A DNA stretch of 14,641 bases, taken from Acidobacteriota bacterium (GTDB taxonomy: Bacteria > Acidobacteriota > Terriglobia > Acidiferrales > UBA7541). The notes beneath the pieces are model-generated. The model had not been told where the DNA came from, ran no database searches, and saw nothing but the letters and a program-made list of their open reading frames with translations. The stretch is from NCBI GenBank assembly GCA_003131985.1, contig PKWH01000155.1:2482-17122 (forward strand), read 5' to 3'. Shown here one piece after another: positions 13,283-14,641 of this stretch; the first letter of the stretch is position 1; every line of letters starts with the position of its first letter. A program made the translations under genes and the position numbers.

Positions 13283-13756
13283 GTGTTTTCGTACGAGAAC
13301 AGTGGAATGATGAGGCGGTTTTGGATCGCGGGTTGCGCGGCTGCCGTTCTTTGCGTTAGCGGCTGCCAGATGCAATCGAGCCCAGGTCCTCAGAATTTGG
13401 AGTCGGCCAGCGGCGAAATTTCTTTTTGCGACGCGGGAAGTTCGGGCTGTCCGTCCGGGAATTCATTCAGCTTAAGCTCTCTTCAGGACCTGAACATACA
13501 AGCCTCACTTCACAGCGTTCCCGTCGGGAACCATGCAGAAAAGGTCGATGTTTTTCTTCCTGGGGGCGGACTCTATCAATCAACTCAGACCGGCTTCTTG
13601 ATTGCTCCAGATTCTGATGGCTCGTTTTCAGCCACGCAATCCATTCCTGTCGCTGGCACCTGGATAGCGCGGCGGCACGAAACCGGCGACTGGTCCGTAA
13701 CCATATCTCTGGATGGACAAGCGGTCACAACGCAGATGGTCTCCCTAAATCCGTAA
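13283..13756 (+). CDS. Small lipoprotein of unknown function, coupled to the propeller gene
   Basis: A 157-residue exported lipoprotein that I do not recognise. Seen: an n-region with Arg11-Arg12, a hydrophobic core, and lipobox VSGC with lipidated Cys28. The mature part is a likely all-beta, Ig-like module (KVDVFLPGGGLYQ, GTWIARRHETGDWSVTISLDGQAV) plus an N-terminal Cys48/Cys55 pair (FCDAGSSGC) that could be disulfide-linked. The GTG at 13283 is chosen because the stop of the upstream gene overlaps the run AGGAGGAGG (13271-13279), which gives a 6-base spacing from its first AGGAGG. The ATGs at 13307 and 13310 lack a ribosome site but would still encode the lipobox. The 11-base gap argues for translational coupling and a shared role at the envelope. 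Confidence 0.75.
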   Translation: MFSYENSGMMRRFWIAGCAAAVLCVSGCQMQSSPGPQNLESASGEISFCDAGSSGCPSGNSFSLSSLQDLNIQASLHSVPVGNHAEKVDVFLPGGGLYQSTQTGFLIAPDSDGSFSATQSIPVAGTWIARRHETGDWSVTISLDGQAVTTQMVSLNP

Positions 13757-13803
13757 TAAACCCGAATCTCGAAAGCGTGCTCCTTTTCTCCCACACGATG
13801 GAC

Positions 13804-14641
13804 CTACCGAAGCGCCATTCCTTTTTCAACGGGAAATTGATCGCCATCGGCTGACTCCCGCCATTCCGCATTGTACGCCGCGCCCAAAAGCACGACGATG
13901 GCGGTGAGATACATCCACAATAGCAAACCGATTGCAGCCGCCAGCCCGCCGTACACCACATCGTACGGCATCTTCCGAACGTACACGCCGAAAAAAATAT
14001 CAACCACCCACCACAGCACCGTCGCGACCGCTGCGCCCGGAAGCCGATCCATATAGCCTTTATCCTGCGGACGCCCGATCCGGTAGAGCAGCACCAGCAC
14101 AAACATCGAAAGTGCGAATACCACACCCACCTGAAAAATAAACACCACCGCCTTAATCAAATCTGGCAATCCGAATTGCAGGATCAGCCATCTGCGCGCT
14201 TGTTTGCCGAAAATCGTCAGTATGACGGCCGAAAGCGAGGGCACGATCGTCAGAACCAGTAGCGCCAATGCACGCAGATGAGTTCGCACGTAGCCGGTCT
14301 GAATTAAATCGCCCTCGATAATCCGGAATCCTTCGACGAAGCCCACCATCACCTGTGATCCCGCCAGCAGCGTTCCCCCGAGCCCAAGCAAGAACCACTT
14401 CCACGGATGCAGCCCTTTGCGCATGAAATATTGCACTACGACGTCTTCGCTCCCCGGCGGAAGAATCACGCGTAGATGTTCCGGCAAATCTCTCAACGCG
14501 GTGTGAAATGATTCTTTACTGCTCAGCACTCCTAGCACCAGCAGCAGCATGGGGAAAAACGCGAGAAACATATTGAACGCGATCGCCTGGCTCAGTGTGA
14601 TGCAGCCGGGAAACACGCGCCCCAACCCGCGAAAAAGGAGT
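13804..14641 (-). CDS. YihY/virulence factor BrkB family inner-membrane protein (start beyond the right edge)
   Basis: The C-terminal 278 residues of a polytopic membrane protein are visible; the frame continues past 14641 (upstream residues read LLFRGLGRVFPG), so the start is missing. Seen: a first hydrophobic segment AIAFNMFLAFFPMLLLVLGVL, the family-like PEHLRVILPPGSEDVVVQYF and SQVMVGFVEGFRIIEG, and further membrane segments including LLVLTIVPSLSAVILTIF, VVFIFQVGVVFALSMFVLVLLYRIG and GLLLWMYLTAIVVLLGAAYNAEW. The order and spacing fit the six-helix YihY/BrkB family, whose function is not established despite the old names ribonuclease BN and serum resistance factor. A TTG at 14625 is not needed as a start. 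Converges with the lipoprotein gene across 47 bases without an obvious terminator. Confidence 0.88.
   Translation of the reverse strand, partial: LLFRGLGRVFPGCITLSQAIAFNMFLAFFPMLLLVLGVLSSKESFHTALRDLPEHLRVILPPGSEDVVVQYFMRKGLHPWKWFLLGLGGTLLAGSQVMVGFVEGFRIIEGDLIQTGYVRTHLRALALLVLTIVPSLSAVILTIFGKQARRWLILQFGLPDLIKAVVFIFQVGVVFALSMFVLVLLYRIGRPQDKGYMDRLPGAAVATVLWWVVDIFFGVYVRKMPYDVVYGGLAAAIGLLLWMYLTAIVVLLGAAYNAEWRESADGDQFPVEKGMALR

Noticed and set aside
14601..14625. TTG at 14625 as the true start of the YihY/BrkB protein
   Set aside because: The frame stays open to the end of the window, no ribosome site is seen, and family members have more residues before the first membrane segment. Treated as truncated by the edge.

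Overview
The window holds a cluster of aromatic-acid catabolism genes from a Gram-negative-type soil bacterium. Two lipoprotein signal peptides, a lipoprotein PQQ dehydrogenase with its own cytochrome c, and a secreted propeller protein suggest a diderm with a periplasm. GC looks moderate to moderately high by eye. The gene mix would suit an Acidobacteriota-like genome, but that is an inference from style. No rRNA, tRNA, mobile element or CRISPR array was seen.

Left part (1-2976): on the minus strand lie a saccharopine-dehydrogenase-like NAD(P) reductase (481-1593) and, downstream, the N-terminus of an AMP-forming acyl-CoA ligase cut by the window edge (1-387). An HxlR regulator (1742-2068) is divergent from them. 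An IclR regulator of the PcaR/PcaU/PobR group (2107-2976, minus) is divergent from pcaHG.

Core (3034-7390): two tandem PcaR-like boxes sit directly upstream of a good sigma-70-type promoter. They are followed by pcaH (TTG start) and pcaG, the two subunits of protocatechuate 3,4-dioxygenase. Next come a minus-strand MetE-like zinc methyltransferase and, divergent from it, a VanA-like Rieske O-demethylase oxygenase without a reductase partner. A cupin related to 2,4'-dihydroxyacetophenone dioxygenase follows on the minus strand.

Right part (7466-14641): a PQQ-dependent alcohol dehydrogenase lipoprotein with a C-terminal cytochrome c lies upstream of the cupin on the same strand. Its active site has the Asp-Tyr-Asp arrangement associated with lanthanide use. 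Divergent from it is an amidohydrolase resembling 4-hydroxyphenyl-beta-ketoacyl-CoA hydrolase (CouO). Beyond the cluster are a secreted DNRLRE/Fn3/PQQ-like propeller protein, a coupled small lipoprotein and a YihY/BrkB membrane protein cut by the right edge.

Working model (inference): several peripheral routes converge on protocatechuate. These are CoA-dependent side-chain shortening (ligase, reductase, CouO-like hydrolase), periplasmic alcohol oxidation plus C-C cleavage (PQQ-ADH, cupin) and O-demethylation (VanA-like, possibly with the MetE-like protein). PcaHG then opens the ring under control of the PcaR-like regulator. The lower beta-ketoadipate genes (pcaB, C, D, I, J, F), pobA and vanB are not in the window.
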